Assembly: GCA_018336195.1 (NCBI GenBank)
Contig: JAGXQV010000050.1
Coordinates: 1-64,000 of the forward strand
From: Sulfuricella sp.
Lineage (GTDB): Bacteria > Pseudomonadota > Gammaproteobacteria > Burkholderiales > Sulfuricellaceae
Reading direction: 5' to 3'
Length of the DNA stretch: 64,000 bases
The notes beneath the pieces are model-generated. The model had not been told where the DNA came from and searched no databases. It saw nothing but the letters and a program-made list of their open reading frames with translations. Below, piece by piece: positions 19,594-29,186 of this stretch. Numbering within the stretch: the first letter of the stretch is position 1; every line of letters begins with the position of its first letter. The position numbers were made by a program, and so were the translations under genes.

Positions 19594-21756
19594 TTAATCA
19601 CGTTTTAGGATAATGCCCGCCAAAGGTGGCAAAGTGATGACCACCGATTGGTCGAAGCCCATCCAGGCGACGTTTTCCGATTCCAGGCCCGCGCCGTTGC
19701 CGACATTGCCGCCGCCGTAGTGGTTGGAGTCGCTGTTGAATATTTCCTGGTAGTGGCCAGGCTGCGGGGTACCGATGCGGTAGCCTCGGCGTGGCACTGG
19801 GGTGAAATTGATCGCTACGGCGACAAACGAGCCGTCCCGTCCCCAACGCAGGTAGGAAACCACCGATTGGTCTGCGTCGTGGCAGTCGATCCATTGGAAG
19901 CCCTCAAAAGAGGAGTCCTGGGTGTGGAGGGCCGGCAGGTCGCGGTATAGATGATTGAGATCGCGACTCAGGTTCTTCACCCCTTCGTGCCAATGGCGGT
20001 CCAGCAGCCACCAGTCGAGTTCGCCGCCCACCCGCCATTCGCGGCCCTGGGCGATTTCGTTGCCCATGAAGTTGAGCTTGCGGCCCGGATAGGTCATTTG
20101 ATAAGTAAGCAGGGCGCGCAGGTTGGCGAATTTCTGCCAAGTGTCGCCGGGCATCTTGTCGAGCAGGGATTTTTTGCCGTGTACCACTTCATCGTGGGAG
20201 AAGGGAATAACGAAGTTTTCGCTGTAGGCGTAGATCTGGCCGAAGGTCAGTTCATTGTGGTGATAGCGCCGATGAATGGGTTCGTGCTGCATGTAATACA
20301 GGGTGTCGTTCATCCAGCCCATGTTCCATTTCATCGAGAATCCCAGTCCGCCCAGGTAGACGGGGCGCGATACGCCCGGCCAGGCGGTGGATTCCTCGGC
20401 GAAGGTGAGGGCGCCGGGAAACTCTTCATGCACCATGATGTTGAGTTCGCGCAGGAATTCAATGGCATCGAGGTTTTCGCGTCCGCCGAATTTGTTGGGA
20501 ATCCATTCCCCTGCCTTGCGCGAGTAATCGAGGTAGAGCATGGAGGCCACCGCATCGACGCGCAACCCGTCGATATGGAATTCGGAGAGCCAGTAGTGGG
20601 CGCTGGAGAGCAGGAAGCTTTTTACTTCGTGACGTCCGAAGTTGAAGATGTGGGTGCCCCAGTCTTGATGAAAGCCAAGGCGCGGATCTTCGTGTTCGTA
20701 CAGCGCGGTGCCGTCGTAGCGGGCCAGCGCCCAGGTGTCTTGCGGGAAATGTGCCGGCACCCAGTCGAGGATTACGCCGATATCGGCCTTGTGGCAGGCA
20801 TCGACGAAAAACCGGAAGTCGTCGGGGGTGCCGAACCGTGAAGTCGGGGCGAAATACCCGGTGGCCTGATAGCCCCAGGATTCATCGAGAGGATGCTCGG
20901 AAACCGGCATCAACTCGATATGCGTATAACCCATTTCCTGGGTATAGGGAACCAGGCTTTCGGCCAATTCGCGCCAGTTGTAGAAACGCCCGTCGGGATG
21001 GCGTTTCCACGAACCGGCGTGAACCTCGTAAATGTTGAAGGGAGCATGCAGCCAGTCGAGCTTTGCACGTTTTTTAAGCCACAAGCTATCGTGCCAAGCG
21101 TGGCTGGGTTGGCAAGGGACCTTGCCTGCCGTGCTGGGGCGAATTTCGAATTCGCGGGCATAGGGGTCGATCTTGGTGATGGCATGGCCGCCCTGGCTGC
21201 GTATTTCGAATTTGTACAGGTCGCCGGCCTGCAAGCCGGGAACGAACAATTCCCAAACGCCGCCGGCACCGAGGTTACGCATCGGATGCAGGCGCCCGTC
21301 CCAGCCGTTGAACTCGCCCACCACGCTGACGCGCTCGGCATTCGGTGCCCATACGGCGAAGCGGACCCCCGCCACGCCGAGGGTTTCGATGTGCTGTGGG
21401 CCGAGGGATTTGTAGCCTTGCAGTAGGCGTCCTTGGCCGAGTAGGTAAAGATCGTGTTCGGAGAACGTGGAGGGAAAAGCGTAGGGGTCGCGGACTTCCC
21501 AGCGATTGGCACCCGCTTCGTGGCGCAGCCGGTAGGTGCGTCCGGGATCCGCGTCGCCGCACCATTCGTATAGGCCGTTGGGGTGTATTTTGGTAAAAGC
21601 TACCCAGCCTTCGCCTTGTTCGAGGAATACTCGTTCGGAGTGAGGGGCGAATACCCGGATGAGCCATTTTTCTCCGGACTGGTGCGGGCCGAGAAAGCCG
21701 AACGGATCATGGTGGCGCGCCTGAAGGATGGCCTTGAATTGGGGATCGAGTTTCAT
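19594..21756 (-). CDS. glgB: 1,4-alpha-glucan branching enzyme (GH13)
   Basis: 720 residues. It makes the alpha-1,6 branches of glycogen. It has an N-terminal CBM48-type region (F-G-F-L-G-P-H at 19-25), a second carbohydrate-binding module, then the GH13 barrel with nucleophile D401 in D-G-L-R-V-D-A and acid/base E454 in F-A-E-E-S. The F-S-H-D-E-V-V-H-G block is present. Numbering is offset by four from E. coli GlgB, showing near full-length alignment. Divergent from glgC. Confidence 0.98.
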   Translation of the reverse strand: MKLDPQFKAILQARHHDPFGFLGPHQSGEKWLIRVFAPHSERVFLEQGEGWVAFTKIHPNGLYEWCGDADPGRTYRLRHEAGANRWEVRDPYAFPSTFSEHDLYLLGQGRLLQGYKSLGPQHIETLGVAGVRFAVWAPNAERVSVVGEFNGWDGRLHPMRNLGAGGVWELFVPGLQAGDLYKFEIRSQGGHAITKIDPYAREFEIRPSTAGKVPCQPSHAWHDSLWLKKRAKLDWLHAPFNIYEVHAGSWKRHPDGRFYNWRELAESLVPYTQEMGYTHIELMPVSEHPLDESWGYQATGYFAPTSRFGTPDDFRFFVDACHKADIGVILDWVPAHFPQDTWALARYDGTALYEHEDPRLGFHQDWGTHIFNFGRHEVKSFLLSSAHYWLSEFHIDGLRVDAVASMLYLDYSRKAGEWIPNKFGGRENLDAIEFLRELNIMVHEEFPGALTFAEESTAWPGVSRPVYLGGLGFSMKWNMGWMNDTLYYMQHEPIHRRYHHNELTFGQIYAYSENFVIPFSHDEVVHGKKSLLDKMPGDTWQKFANLRALLTYQMTYPGRKLNFMGNEIAQGREWRVGGELDWWLLDRHWHEGVKNLSRDLNHLYRDLPALHTQDSSFEGFQWIDCHDADQSVVSYLRWGRDGSFVAVAINFTPVPRRGYRIGTPQPGHYQEIFNSDSNHYGGGNVGNGAGLESENVAWMGFDQSVVITLPPLAGIILKRD

Positions 21757-21772
21757 GGAGTCGGTGTTTTCA

Positions 21773-21801
21773 TGGCAACGTAACGTTTAAGCCATTATAA
21801 T
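21773..21801 (+). promoter_or_regulatory. Probable glgC promoter
   Basis: A perfect TATAAT lies at 21796-21801 with a weak -35 (TGGCAA, 21773-21778) 17 bases upstream. It would give a leader of about 70 bases before the GTG at 21877. The start of glgB lies 17 bases before the -35, so the divergent promoters of glgB and glgC overlap here. Confidence 0.5.
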
Positions 21802-21876
21802 GAGTTCGGCGGTCGTTGCGGGATTTTTGCCCGTTGCGTGAGAGTTTTCCAGGAAATAGTTTTCGGGAGTGGTAAC

Positions 21877-23154
21877 GTGCAAAAAGAATATCCCCGTTTT
21901 GTCAGTTTGCTCACTAAGAATACCGTAGCCCTGATTCTCGCCGGTGGGCGGGGATCCCGTTTGAAGGCGCTGACCGATTGGCGCGCCAAACCGGCGGTCC
22001 CGTTTGCCGGCAAGTTTCGCATTATCGATTTTCCCTTGTCCAATTGCCTGAATTCGGGAATCCGCCGCATTGGTGTGATTACCCAGTACAAGGCCCATAG
22101 CCTGTTGCAGCATTTGTCGCGCGGCTGGGGGTTCCTGCGTGGCGAGTTCAACGAGTTCGTCGAGTTGATGCCGGCCCAGCAGCGGATTGAGGATAATTGG
22201 TACAAAGGCACGGCTGACGCAGTGTTCCAGAATATGGACATTCTTCGCAGTTATGATCCGTCCTACGTGGTGATTCTGGCCGGCGACCACATTTACAAGA
22301 TGGACTACGGTGAAATGCTGGCTTATCACGCTAGTAGCGCCGCCGACATGACCGTGGCGTGCCTGGAAGTTCCGGTGGATGAGGCCAAGGCTTTTGGAGT
22401 GATGTCGGTCGATGCCAGTCAGCGGGTGACGGCTTTTCATGAGAAACCGGAGAATCCCCAGTCGGTTCCGGGGCGTCCCGACCACGCCTTGGCGAGTATG
22501 GGCATTTATGTGTTCAACGCGGATTTCCTGTTTGAACAGTTGATTCGTGATGCCGACGATCCCCAGTCGTCCAACGATTTTGGCAAGGACATCATTCCCT
22601 ATATCGTGTCGCGCTACCGGGTTTTCGCCCACAAGTTTTCCGACAGTTGCGTCGGTTCGCAGCAAGGCGCGGAGCCGTACTGGCGCGACGTGGGGACCGT
22701 GGATGCCTATTGGGAAGCCAATATCGACCTGACCAAGGTGGTGCCGGATCTCAATTTGTATGACGATACTTGGCCGATCTGGACGTACCAAGCGCAATTG
22801 CCGCCCGCCAAGTTCATTTTCGACGATGCAGATCGGCGCGGCGCGGCAATCGATTCCATGGTTTCCGGCGGCTGCATCATCAGCGGTGCGACGGTGCGGC
22901 GCTCCATGCTGTTTTCCAACGTGCATGTGCATAGCTATGCCGAAGTGACCGACTCGGTCATCCTCCCCAATGTCGAAGTCGGCCGCAATGCCGTCCTCCG
23001 CAAGGTGGTGGTGGATAAAGGCTGCAAAATCCCCGAAGGCTTGGTGGTGGGGGTGGATCGCCAGAAGGACGAGGAGCGTTTCTATGTGTCGGAAAAGGGC
23101 GTGACCCTGATTACCCCTGAAATGCTCGGGCAGAACATGCACCAGATTCGTTGA
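21877..23154 (+). CDS. glgC: Glucose-1-phosphate adenylyltransferase
   Basis: 425 residues from the GTG at 21877, which has GGGAG seven bases upstream; an earlier in-frame GTG at 21838 would add 13 residues and has no good ribosome site. It makes ADP-glucose, the committed and usually allosterically controlled step of glycogen synthesis. Motifs: [11 protein letters not shown] (nucleotide loop), [25 protein letters not shown]. Close to E. coli GlgC over its whole length. Confidence 0.97.
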   Translation: MQKEYPRFVSLLTKNTVALILAGGRGSRLKALTDWRAKPAVPFAGKFRIIDFPLSNCLNSGIRRIGVITQYKAHSLLQHLSRGWGFLRGEFNEFVELMPAQQRIEDNWYKGTADAVFQNMDILRSYDPSYVVILAGDHIYKMDYGEMLAYHASSAADMTVACLEVPVDEAKAFGVMSVDASQRVTAFHEKPENPQSVPGRPDHALASMGIYVFNADFLFEQLIRDADDPQSSNDFGKDIIPYIVSRYRVFAHKFSDSCVGSQQGAEPYWRDVGTVDAYWEANIDLTKVVPDLNLYDDTWPIWTYQAQLPPAKFIFDDADRRGAAIDSMVSGGCIISGATVRRSMLFSNVHVHSYAEVTDSVILPNVEVGRNAVLRKVVVDKGCKIPEGLVVGVDRQKDEERFYVSEKGVTLITPEMLGQNMHQIR

Positions 23155-23180
23155 CTACTTACGCCAGTTCAGTCCACCCG

Positions 23181-23200
23181 GCCCGGTTCGCCGGGCTTTC
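23181..23200 (+). terminator. Probable terminator after glgC
   Basis: GCCCGG-TTCG-CCGGGC, a 6-bp GC stem on a TTCG tetraloop, followed by a short T stretch broken by CAA. It lies 27 bases after the glgC stop and 31 bases before the next gene, so it may only partly stop transcription. Confidence 0.5.
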
Positions 23201-23230
23201 AATTTCAACTTTTCCGTCGTTTCCCTGCCC

Positions 23231-25003
23231 ATGACCAAAGGTAAGAAACTCAATTTGATTCTGTGCTGGCACATGCACCAGCCGGATTACCGCAGGCAGA
23301 CTGATGGCCAGTTCACGCTACCGTGGACGTATTTGCACGCCATCAAGGATTACACCGACATGGCGTTTCATCTGGAAACCCATCCCAATGCGCGTGCGGT
23401 ATTCAACTTCGTTCCCGTTCTGCTGGATCAGTTGGAGGACTACTGCGAACAGTTCGCCAGTGGCGATATACGCGATCCGCTGCTGGCCTTGCTGGCCAAG
23501 GAAAATCTCGACGATCTGACCGATCAGCAACGCAAGGTGGTGCTGGATAGCTGCTTCCGCAGCAACCACACCAAAATGATCGAGCCTTACCCGCCTTACA
23601 AGCGCCTCTACGATCTTTTCGGTTTCGTGCAAGGGCAGAGCGAGGTCGGACTGGATTATCTTTCCGGCCAGTTTCTCGGGGATTTGCTGACTTGGTATCA
23701 TTTGGTGTGGTGCGGCGAAACCGTGCGCCGTACCCACGATCTGGTGGTACGCTTGATGTCCAAGGGCGGGCACTTTACGCCCTCGGATCGGCGTCAGTTG
23801 TTCGATCTGATCGGCAAGGTCATGCAAGGGTTGATTCCGCGTTACCGCCAGTTGGCGCAAAACGGACAGATCGAAATTTCTACCACCCCGCACAATCACC
23901 CCATCATCCCGTTGCTGATCGACTTCAAGGTGGCACGGGAAAGCATGCATGGAACGGCGCTCCCGATAGCACCGGGGTATCCGGGTGGCGTCAGGCGCGC
24001 CACTTACCATGTCGAGTCGGCGATTGCCACGCATCGCAAACGTTTTGGGGTTGCTCCGCAAGGCGTGTGGCCTTCCGAAGGGGGGGTATCCCAAGCGGCG
24101 GCCCATCTGTTTGCGCAGAATGGGTTGCGCTGGATGGCCAGTGGCGAACAGGTGCTGGTCAACAGTCTGCGCGGGCTTGACGGGCATGGTTTTTTACCTG
24201 ACCGCAATGCCTATTTGTATCGGCCATATCACATCGTTTTCGAGGATCACGAAATCGCCTGTTTCTTCCGTGACGACCGTCTCTCGGACATGATCGGTTT
24301 CGAATACGCCAAGTGGTTCGGCAAGGATGCCGTCAACGATTTCATCCGCCTGATCGAAGATATTTATCACCATACCCCGCCCAACGAGAGCCCTGTGGTG
24401 TCCATTATCATGGATGGCGAGAACGCTTGGGAATACTACCCGTACAACGGCTATTACTTCCTGTCGGAATTGTATGACGCTTTGGAACAGCACCCATTTA
24501 TTTGCAGCACCACTTTTGGCGAGTATCTGGGCGCCTGCTCGGGGCAGGCTGAGTCCCAGGGCGAATTGATGTTCGGGGAGGAACAGCAAAAGGTGGCGCT
24601 GGAGTGCCGAGCAGCAGGCGAATTGGACTACTTGGTGGGCGGGAGTTGGGTTTACGGCAATTTTGCCACCTGGATCGGTTCATTGGAGAAGAATCACGCT
24701 TGGGATCTGCTTTGTTCGGCAAAACACAGCTTCGATCTGGTGATGGCGGGGAATGCCCTCAGCGAAGAGGAAAAGGACCGTGCGCTCAAGCAACTCGCCG
24801 TGTGCGAAGGCTCCGACTGGTTCTGGTGGTTCGGCGACTATAACCCCGCCCATAGCGTGGAGAGTTTCGACCGCTTGTATCGGGAAAACCTGGTGAATCT
24901 CTACCGCATGCTCAAACTGCCGGCCCCGGAAGAACTCGGACAGCCGATCAGTCACGGCAGCGGGCATCCCGAGGCAGGCGGGGCAATGCGCCGCGCAACC
25001 TGA
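23231..25003 (+). CDS. Glycoside hydrolase family 57 enzyme
   Basis: 590 residues, soluble. GH57 signatures in order: H-M-H-Q-P-D-Y at 14-20 (region 1), G-V-W-P-S-E-G-G-V at 278-286 with probable nucleophile E283, and F-F-R-D-D-R-L-S-D-M-I-G-F at 345-357 holding the acid/base aspartate. This arrangement is that of the uncharacterised alpha-amylase/alpha-mannosidase-like GH57 group found next to glg genes. Likely an intracellular enzyme acting on glycogen or maltodextrin; exact bond and product are inferred. Follows glgC by 76 bases. Confidence 0.92.
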   Translation: MTKGKKLNLILCWHMHQPDYRRQTDGQFTLPWTYLHAIKDYTDMAFHLETHPNARAVFNFVPVLLDQLEDYCEQFASGDIRDPLLALLAKENLDDLTDQQRKVVLDSCFRSNHTKMIEPYPPYKRLYDLFGFVQGQSEVGLDYLSGQFLGDLLTWYHLVWCGETVRRTHDLVVRLMSKGGHFTPSDRRQLFDLIGKVMQGLIPRYRQLAQNGQIEISTTPHNHPIIPLLIDFKVARESMHGTALPIAPGYPGGVRRATYHVESAIATHRKRFGVAPQGVWPSEGGVSQAAAHLFAQNGLRWMASGEQVLVNSLRGLDGHGFLPDRNAYLYRPYHIVFEDHEIACFFRDDRLSDMIGFEYAKWFGKDAVNDFIRLIEDIYHHTPPNESPVVSIIMDGENAWEYYPYNGYYFLSELYDALEQHPFICSTTFGEYLGACSGQAESQGELMFGEEQQKVALECRAAGELDYLVGGSWVYGNFATWIGSLEKNHAWDLLCSAKHSFDLVMAGNALSEEEKDRALKQLAVCEGSDWFWWFGDYNPAHSVESFDRLYRENLVNLYRMLKLPAPEELGQPISHGSGHPEAGGAMRRAT

Positions 25004-25096
25004 AATGTTTAGCGATAACTTCACTGGGCATAATGAAACGCAAGGTAACGCCTGCTGCTCGTGAGTAAGAAAAATCAAATTGAAAGTCAACGGAAC

Positions 25097-27109
25097 ATGA
25101 CCAAACCCATCGCTTTATTGCTCGGCGTACACGCCCACCAACCCGTCGGTAATTTTTCCGAAGTGTTGCACGATGCTCATCGGCGTTGTTACAAGCCTTA
25201 TCTGGAAACCTTGCATCGCTTTCCCGAATTTCCTTTCGCCGTGCATTTTTCCGGATGGTTGCTCGACTGGCTGTTGAAGCACTATCCCGAGGACATGGCC
25301 TTGTTGCGTGACATGGTCAAGCGCGGGCAGGCCGAATTGTTCGGGGCGGGCGATACCGAGCCAGTGTTGGCAGTGATTCCCTACCGCGACCGGGTCGGGC
25401 AGTTGCAAACGCTTTCCGCCAAGCTGGAAAAAAACCTGGGGCAGCGCCCCCAAGGGGCATGGTTGACCGAACGGGTGTGGGAAGCCACTGTGGTGCCGGC
25501 GTTGATGGACGCGGGTATCCGTTACGTGACGGTGGACGATTACCACTTTCTGTGTGCCGGCAAGACCAGCGAAGAGCTCGACGGCTATTTCACCACCGAA
25601 GAAGATGGGCGCCAACTCGACCTGTTCCCTATATCCGAGGCATTGCGCTATCGTTTCCCGTTTTCGCCGGCGCACGAGGCGGTTGCCTACCTGGAAGGGA
25701 TGGCGGATGGCGGCCATGAAGCAGCGATCTATTTCGACGACATCGAGAAATTCGGGATATGGCCGGAGACCTACGAGTGGGTCTACGAAAAGAAATGGCT
25801 GGAGGATTTCATCAAGGGCGTTCTGGCTTCTCCCAAAATAAAGCCGATGCGCTATTGCGATTTTCATGCCGCAGCTAAAACCCACGGCATCGTTTATTTG
25901 CCCACGACTTCTTATATCGAAATGAACGAGTGGAGCCTTCCCGCTGAACAGGCCAATGCTTATGCCGATCTGGTTCAACACAACAAACACAGCGGGCAAT
26001 TCGAGCAAAACAAGGCGTTTCTGCGCGGGGGGATCTGGAAGAATTTCCTGACGCGCTATCCGGAAGCCAACTGGATGCACAAGCGCATGTTGGGGCTGTC
26101 ACAGCGCCTCGAAGCACTGCCCAAGGCTAAACGCACTCCGGAAATGATTGATCTGCTGTACCAGGCCCAAGCCAACGATGCCTATTGGCACGGGTTGTTC
26201 GGCGGTTCCTATCTGCCGCACTTGCGGCGCGCGGTATTTAACGCCATTGTCGGGCTGGAAGGTCTGTTGGATCGCTGCGATCCTCGCCCGGCGGTGATTT
26301 GTGCCGACTTCAACCTGGACGGCAAGGAAGAGTTGTTTTTACAAAATGGGCTGCTCCAGGCTATCGTCATCCTGGATGGCTTGGCCGCCATCGGTGAGTT
26401 GGATGCCTATGCGCTCAACCACAATTTCGGCGACACCTTGCGACGCCAGAACGAGCACTATTACCGCAAAATCCACCTTCAGGATCAACAGTCAGGCCAT
26501 GCCGCAACGGGAATCGCCTCCGCTCATGACCGTGTCAGCTTCAAGCATGAGATCGGCCCGCAGGATCTGACGTTGGATCATCGTCCGCGCGCACTGTTCC
26601 TCGATACTTTCCAGCCCTCCGGTGGTCCGCTGCTGGAACTGGATGACTATCTGCCGGGTGAGGGGGGCGCACGCGTAGCGGTATTCAGCACGCCGACCTG
26701 CGCCGTGGAGAAATCCATTGAATTGGCGGGAAACCGGATTGCCGTGGTCTATCGCTTTGGTGCCAAGTCGGCGGGGATTTTCTCTACTGAAATCAATCTG
26801 GCGATGCCGAGTTGCGACGGCCCGGCGGGAAAATTCATCTATAAGGGAGATATTCCGGGTGGTTTCGGGCAGGCCCTGGAAATCGATGGCCTGCGCGAAA
26901 TTTTTCTTGATGACGACGTGTTGGGCGGCTCTCTCAAATTAATTGCCAGCAAGCCGGTACGTTTCAGTGCAAGCCCGTATTTCTCGGTGTCCCAATCGGA
27001 AGCTGGCTTTGAAAAAATCATGCAGGCGGTGACTCTGACCTTGCAGTGGATCGTGCCACAGATCAAAAGCGAGGTACGCATTGAACTGGAGATTGACGGG
27101 AAACCTTGA
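25097..27109 (+). CDS. GH57 4-alpha-glucanotransferase / alpha-amylase (with DUF1925/DUF1926 C-terminus)
   Basis: 670 residues from the ATG at 25097; an in-frame GTG at 25061 adds 12 poorly conserved residues. It lines up along its whole length with the Thermococcus litoralis GH57 4-alpha-glucanotransferase as I recall that sequence: H-A-H-Q-P at 12-16, W-L-T-E-R-V-W with E125 (nucleophile, E123 in the archaeal enzyme) and Y-F-D-D-I-E-K-F-G with D214 (acid/base). Motifs S-E-W-S-L-P and N-D-A-Y-W-H-G-L-F-G-G match too. Probably reshuffles maltodextrins, taking the place of GH77 MalQ, which is not seen here. Ends before a strong terminator. Confidence 0.93.
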   Translation: MTKPIALLLGVHAHQPVGNFSEVLHDAHRRCYKPYLETLHRFPEFPFAVHFSGWLLDWLLKHYPEDMALLRDMVKRGQAELFGAGDTEPVLAVIPYRDRVGQLQTLSAKLEKNLGQRPQGAWLTERVWEATVVPALMDAGIRYVTVDDYHFLCAGKTSEELDGYFTTEEDGRQLDLFPISEALRYRFPFSPAHEAVAYLEGMADGGHEAAIYFDDIEKFGIWPETYEWVYEKKWLEDFIKGVLASPKIKPMRYCDFHAAAKTHGIVYLPTTSYIEMNEWSLPAEQANAYADLVQHNKHSGQFEQNKAFLRGGIWKNFLTRYPEANWMHKRMLGLSQRLEALPKAKRTPEMIDLLYQAQANDAYWHGLFGGSYLPHLRRAVFNAIVGLEGLLDRCDPRPAVICADFNLDGKEELFLQNGLLQAIVILDGLAAIGELDAYALNHNFGDTLRRQNEHYYRKIHLQDQQSGHAATGIASAHDRVSFKHEIGPQDLTLDHRPRALFLDTFQPSGGPLLELDDYLPGEGGARVAVFSTPTCAVEKSIELAGNRIAVVYRFGAKSAGIFSTEINLAMPSCDGPAGKFIYKGDIPGGFGQALEIDGLREIFLDDDVLGGSLKLIASKPVRFSASPYFSVSQSEAGFEKIMQAVTLTLQWIVPQIKSEVRIELEIDGKP

Positions 27110-27133
27110 TCCCGGTCATGTATTGGCAAGTGT

Positions 27134-27161
27134 AAAAACCCGCTTAACGGCGGGTTTTTTT
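27134..27161 (+). terminator. Rho-independent terminator after the glycogen cluster
   Basis: AAAAACCCGC (27134-27143) pairs with GCGGGTTTTT (27150-27159) around a 6-base loop, ending in a T-run. It closes the GH57 transcript just before a sigma54-like promoter for fliK. Confidence 0.9.
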
Positions 27162-27165
27162 GTTT

Positions 27166-27181
27166 GGGCATACAAATTGCT
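27166..27181 (+). promoter_or_regulatory. Sigma54 (RpoN)-type promoter for fliK
   Basis: GGCA at 27167-27170 and TTGCT at 27177-27181 match the -24/-12 consensus, with exactly 10 bases between the GG (27167-27168) and GC (27179-27180) dinucleotides. It is 43 bases before the fliK start. RpoN control is common for middle-class flagellar operons in beta- and gammaproteobacteria. Confidence 0.65.
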
Positions 27182-27223
27182 CCTGAGTCGATGTCGAAAG
27201 TTGAATCCCTCGGGAGAATGAAC

Positions 27224-28423
27224 ATGCAAGGTATAGCGATCGCTTCACCAACGCCTGCTGCGGCAGGCACAAATACCGCAGCAGGTAGTGCGGACGATGC
27301 CGCCAGCGGTCAGGCGAATCTGTTCGGGGCTATTCTGGCGGGTCACCTGAAAGGGCGGACCATGGCGGTGAAAATCGGTGCGGACGGACAGCTGGGGCAG
27401 GTCGATATTGGCAAGGCGCTGGCTGAAAAAGGAAAATCTGCGGATGGCGGGGACCTTTCCATCGCCAGGGATGCCTTGGCAGATATGCTGGCTTTGGCGA
27501 ATTCCGGCTTGTTGCCGATAGCGGTTCAGCAGCCCATTCAGGTAGAGGGGGCTGTATCAGCGGAGGCAGGTGTCTCGGCGGAAGGTCAAAGCCTGCTGGC
27601 GGAAATTGGCCAGGGCGGACAAGTCGGGGAAGATGTCGGCAAGCTGCGCGGAGCCTCGAAGAAAGTCGATGTGGTCGCTCGTGGCGATGCAGACCCCCCC
27701 CCGCTGGCGGATGTGCCGGTGGCGGGTGGGGATAATGTTAAGCTGGCAGAAATTGCCGGTAACGGCAAAACCCAACCGGTTCAGGCGTCGGTTGTCGATG
27801 GTGCGCTCAAGGCGCCTCGCGAAGGAAAGGAAAAGGATTTTTCCGCAAGTCTGGAGCTTGCCGTTTCCAGCCAGGCAAGTGCGCCGGCTGAAGCGGGTTT
27901 GCAGAATGCCGTCATGCAAATGGCGCAAGTCGGCGCTCCACGCCAGGAGGCGGTATCTCAGTCTCAATTGAACGCTATCGCTCCCCAGGTTGGTTCCAAC
28001 GAATGGAGTGGGGCGCTGGGCGACAAAGTCACCTGGATGGCGTCGCAAGGCACCCAGGTTGCCGAGTTGCAGCTCAATCCGCCCAATCTGGGGCCACTTG
28101 AGGTGCGCTTGACCATGAATGGCGACCAGTTGTCAAACGTGGTTTTCGTCTCTCACCAGCCAGCAGTTCGCGAGGCGATTGAAACCGCTATGCCGCGCCT
28201 GCGTGAAATGCTGGCGGACAGCGGGATCATGCTGGGCAATTCGATGGTGGGGGCGGAATCCTTCCAGCAGCAGCAACAAGCTCATTCCCAGAAATCGGGA
28301 GGGGGCGGTAAGGGTAATGCCGTGGAAAGCGATTCCCAGGGGAGTGTGGCGGGGCTTGACGGCACGTCTGCCGGGGCAGTGCAATCTCGTTCAGGGCGGG
28401 GCATGGTCGACATGTTCGTTTGA
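27224..28423 (+). CDS. fliK: Flagellar hook-length control protein
   Basis: 399 residues from the ATG at 27224 (GGGAG seven bases upstream; ATG 27218 and an earlier frame opening at 27164 are less likely). The long N-terminal part is low in complexity and variable. The conserved C-terminal domain, residues ~265-355, has N-P-P-N-L-G-P-L-E-V-R and V-F-V-S-H-Q-P-A-V-R. FliK measures hook length and switches export to filament proteins by acting on FlhB. A terminator separates it from fliL. Confidence 0.9.
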   Translation: MQGIAIASPTPAAAGTNTAAGSADDAASGQANLFGAILAGHLKGRTMAVKIGADGQLGQVDIGKALAEKGKSADGGDLSIARDALADMLALANSGLLPIAVQQPIQVEGAVSAEAGVSAEGQSLLAEIGQGGQVGEDVGKLRGASKKVDVVARGDADPPPLADVPVAGGDNVKLAEIAGNGKTQPVQASVVDGALKAPREGKEKDFSASLELAVSSQASAPAEAGLQNAVMQMAQVGAPRQEAVSQSQLNAIAPQVGSNEWSGALGDKVTWMASQGTQVAELQLNPPNLGPLEVRLTMNGDQLSNVVFVSHQPAVREAIETAMPRLREMLADSGIMLGNSMVGAESFQQQQQAHSQKSGGGGKGNAVESDSQGSVAGLDGTSAGAVQSRSGRGMVDMFV

Positions 28424-28445
28424 TTTTCGACTGTTTGTGTTTACG

Positions 28446-28476
28446 CAAAAGCACCGCGAGGTGCTTTTGTTATTTT
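28446..28476 (+). terminator. Rho-independent terminator after fliK
   Basis: CAAAAGCACC (28446-28455) and GGTGCTTTTG (28460-28469) form a 10-bp stem on a GCGA (GNRA) tetraloop, followed by TTATTTT. Confidence 0.88.
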
Positions 28477-28563
28477 GGGCGGGCCAAAAAGGTCTTTTCC
28501 CTTTCTTTCTGTTGTTTTCTTGCAGTGTTGTTACAAAGAACATAAACTACGTTGTGAAAATTC

Positions 28564-28592
28564 TTGTTTTTTACGGATATTTTTAGTATAAA
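28564..28592 (+). promoter_or_regulatory. Sigma70-like promoter for fliLMNOPQR
   Basis: TTGTTT (28564-28569), a 17-base spacer, and TATAAA (28587-28592), in an AT-rich 208-base gap between the fliK terminator and fliL. The rest of the gap holds no other feature I could support. Confidence 0.5.
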
Positions 28593-28631
28593 GAAGCTCA
28601 GGTCGGATGAAGGTTTAGCGTTGGAGAAGGT

Positions 28632-29144
28632 ATGGCCAAAGGTAAAGAAACGGCAGAGGTGAAATCTGCTGGTGATGGGGCTCAAAAACCCCAAAAAACC
28701 AAGATGTTGATTCTGGTTGTCGTGGCGGTGCTGGTCCTGGGGGGCGGCGCGGGTGGGGCTTGGCTCCTGCTGGGTGGTTCGAAGAAGGGCGGCGACAATC
28801 ACGAAAAGGCCAAGGAAGAGTCGGTCAAGCCGGTATATGTCTCGCTGGAACGGAAAACCTACAATCTGTCTTCCCAGGATGGTGTCGACCATTTCCTGAT
28901 GCTAGCTGTCGATGTCCGGGTTAACGACGAGAAGCTCAGTGGCAAAATCAAGTCAGTAATGCCGGATATCCTGAACGGGATGTTGATGCTGGTTTCCAGC
29001 AAGAACGTCGAAGAGTTGTCTTCTCTGGAAGGTAAGAAAAAATTCAGTTCCGAAATCGTGAAGATCGTTAATGAGCCTTTGCATCTCCATGAGGGGGAGA
29101 AAGGCGCTTCGGATGCGCTGTTTACCGAGTTCGTCATTCAGTGA
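28632..29144 (+). CDS. fliL: Flagellar basal-body protein FliL
   Basis: 170 residues. A charged cytoplasmic head, one membrane segment at about residues 24-48, then the periplasmic FliL domain (stomatin-like) that surrounds the stator and stabilises it. First gene of the fliLMNOPQR transcript, 42 bases before fliM. Confidence 0.94.
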   Translation: MAKGKETAEVKSAGDGAQKPQKTKMLILVVVAVLVLGGGAGGAWLLLGGSKKGGDNHEKAKEESVKPVYVSLERKTYNLSSQDGVDHFLMLAVDVRVNDEKLSGKIKSVMPDILNGMLMLVSSKNVEELSSLEGKKKFSSEIVKIVNEPLHLHEGEKGASDALFTEFVIQ

Positions 29145-29186
29145 TGAACCGCGTGGTCGATAAAAAGTTATTCACCGGGAGTTCGA

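Noticed and set aside
23161-23200. tRNA T-arm (GGTTCG motif)
   Set aside because: No cloverleaf can be drawn around it; it is the TTCG loop of the glgC terminator.
28588-28612. Sigma28 (FliA) promoter before fliL: TAAA then TCGGATGA
   Set aside because: The spacing is about 10 bases where about 15 are needed.
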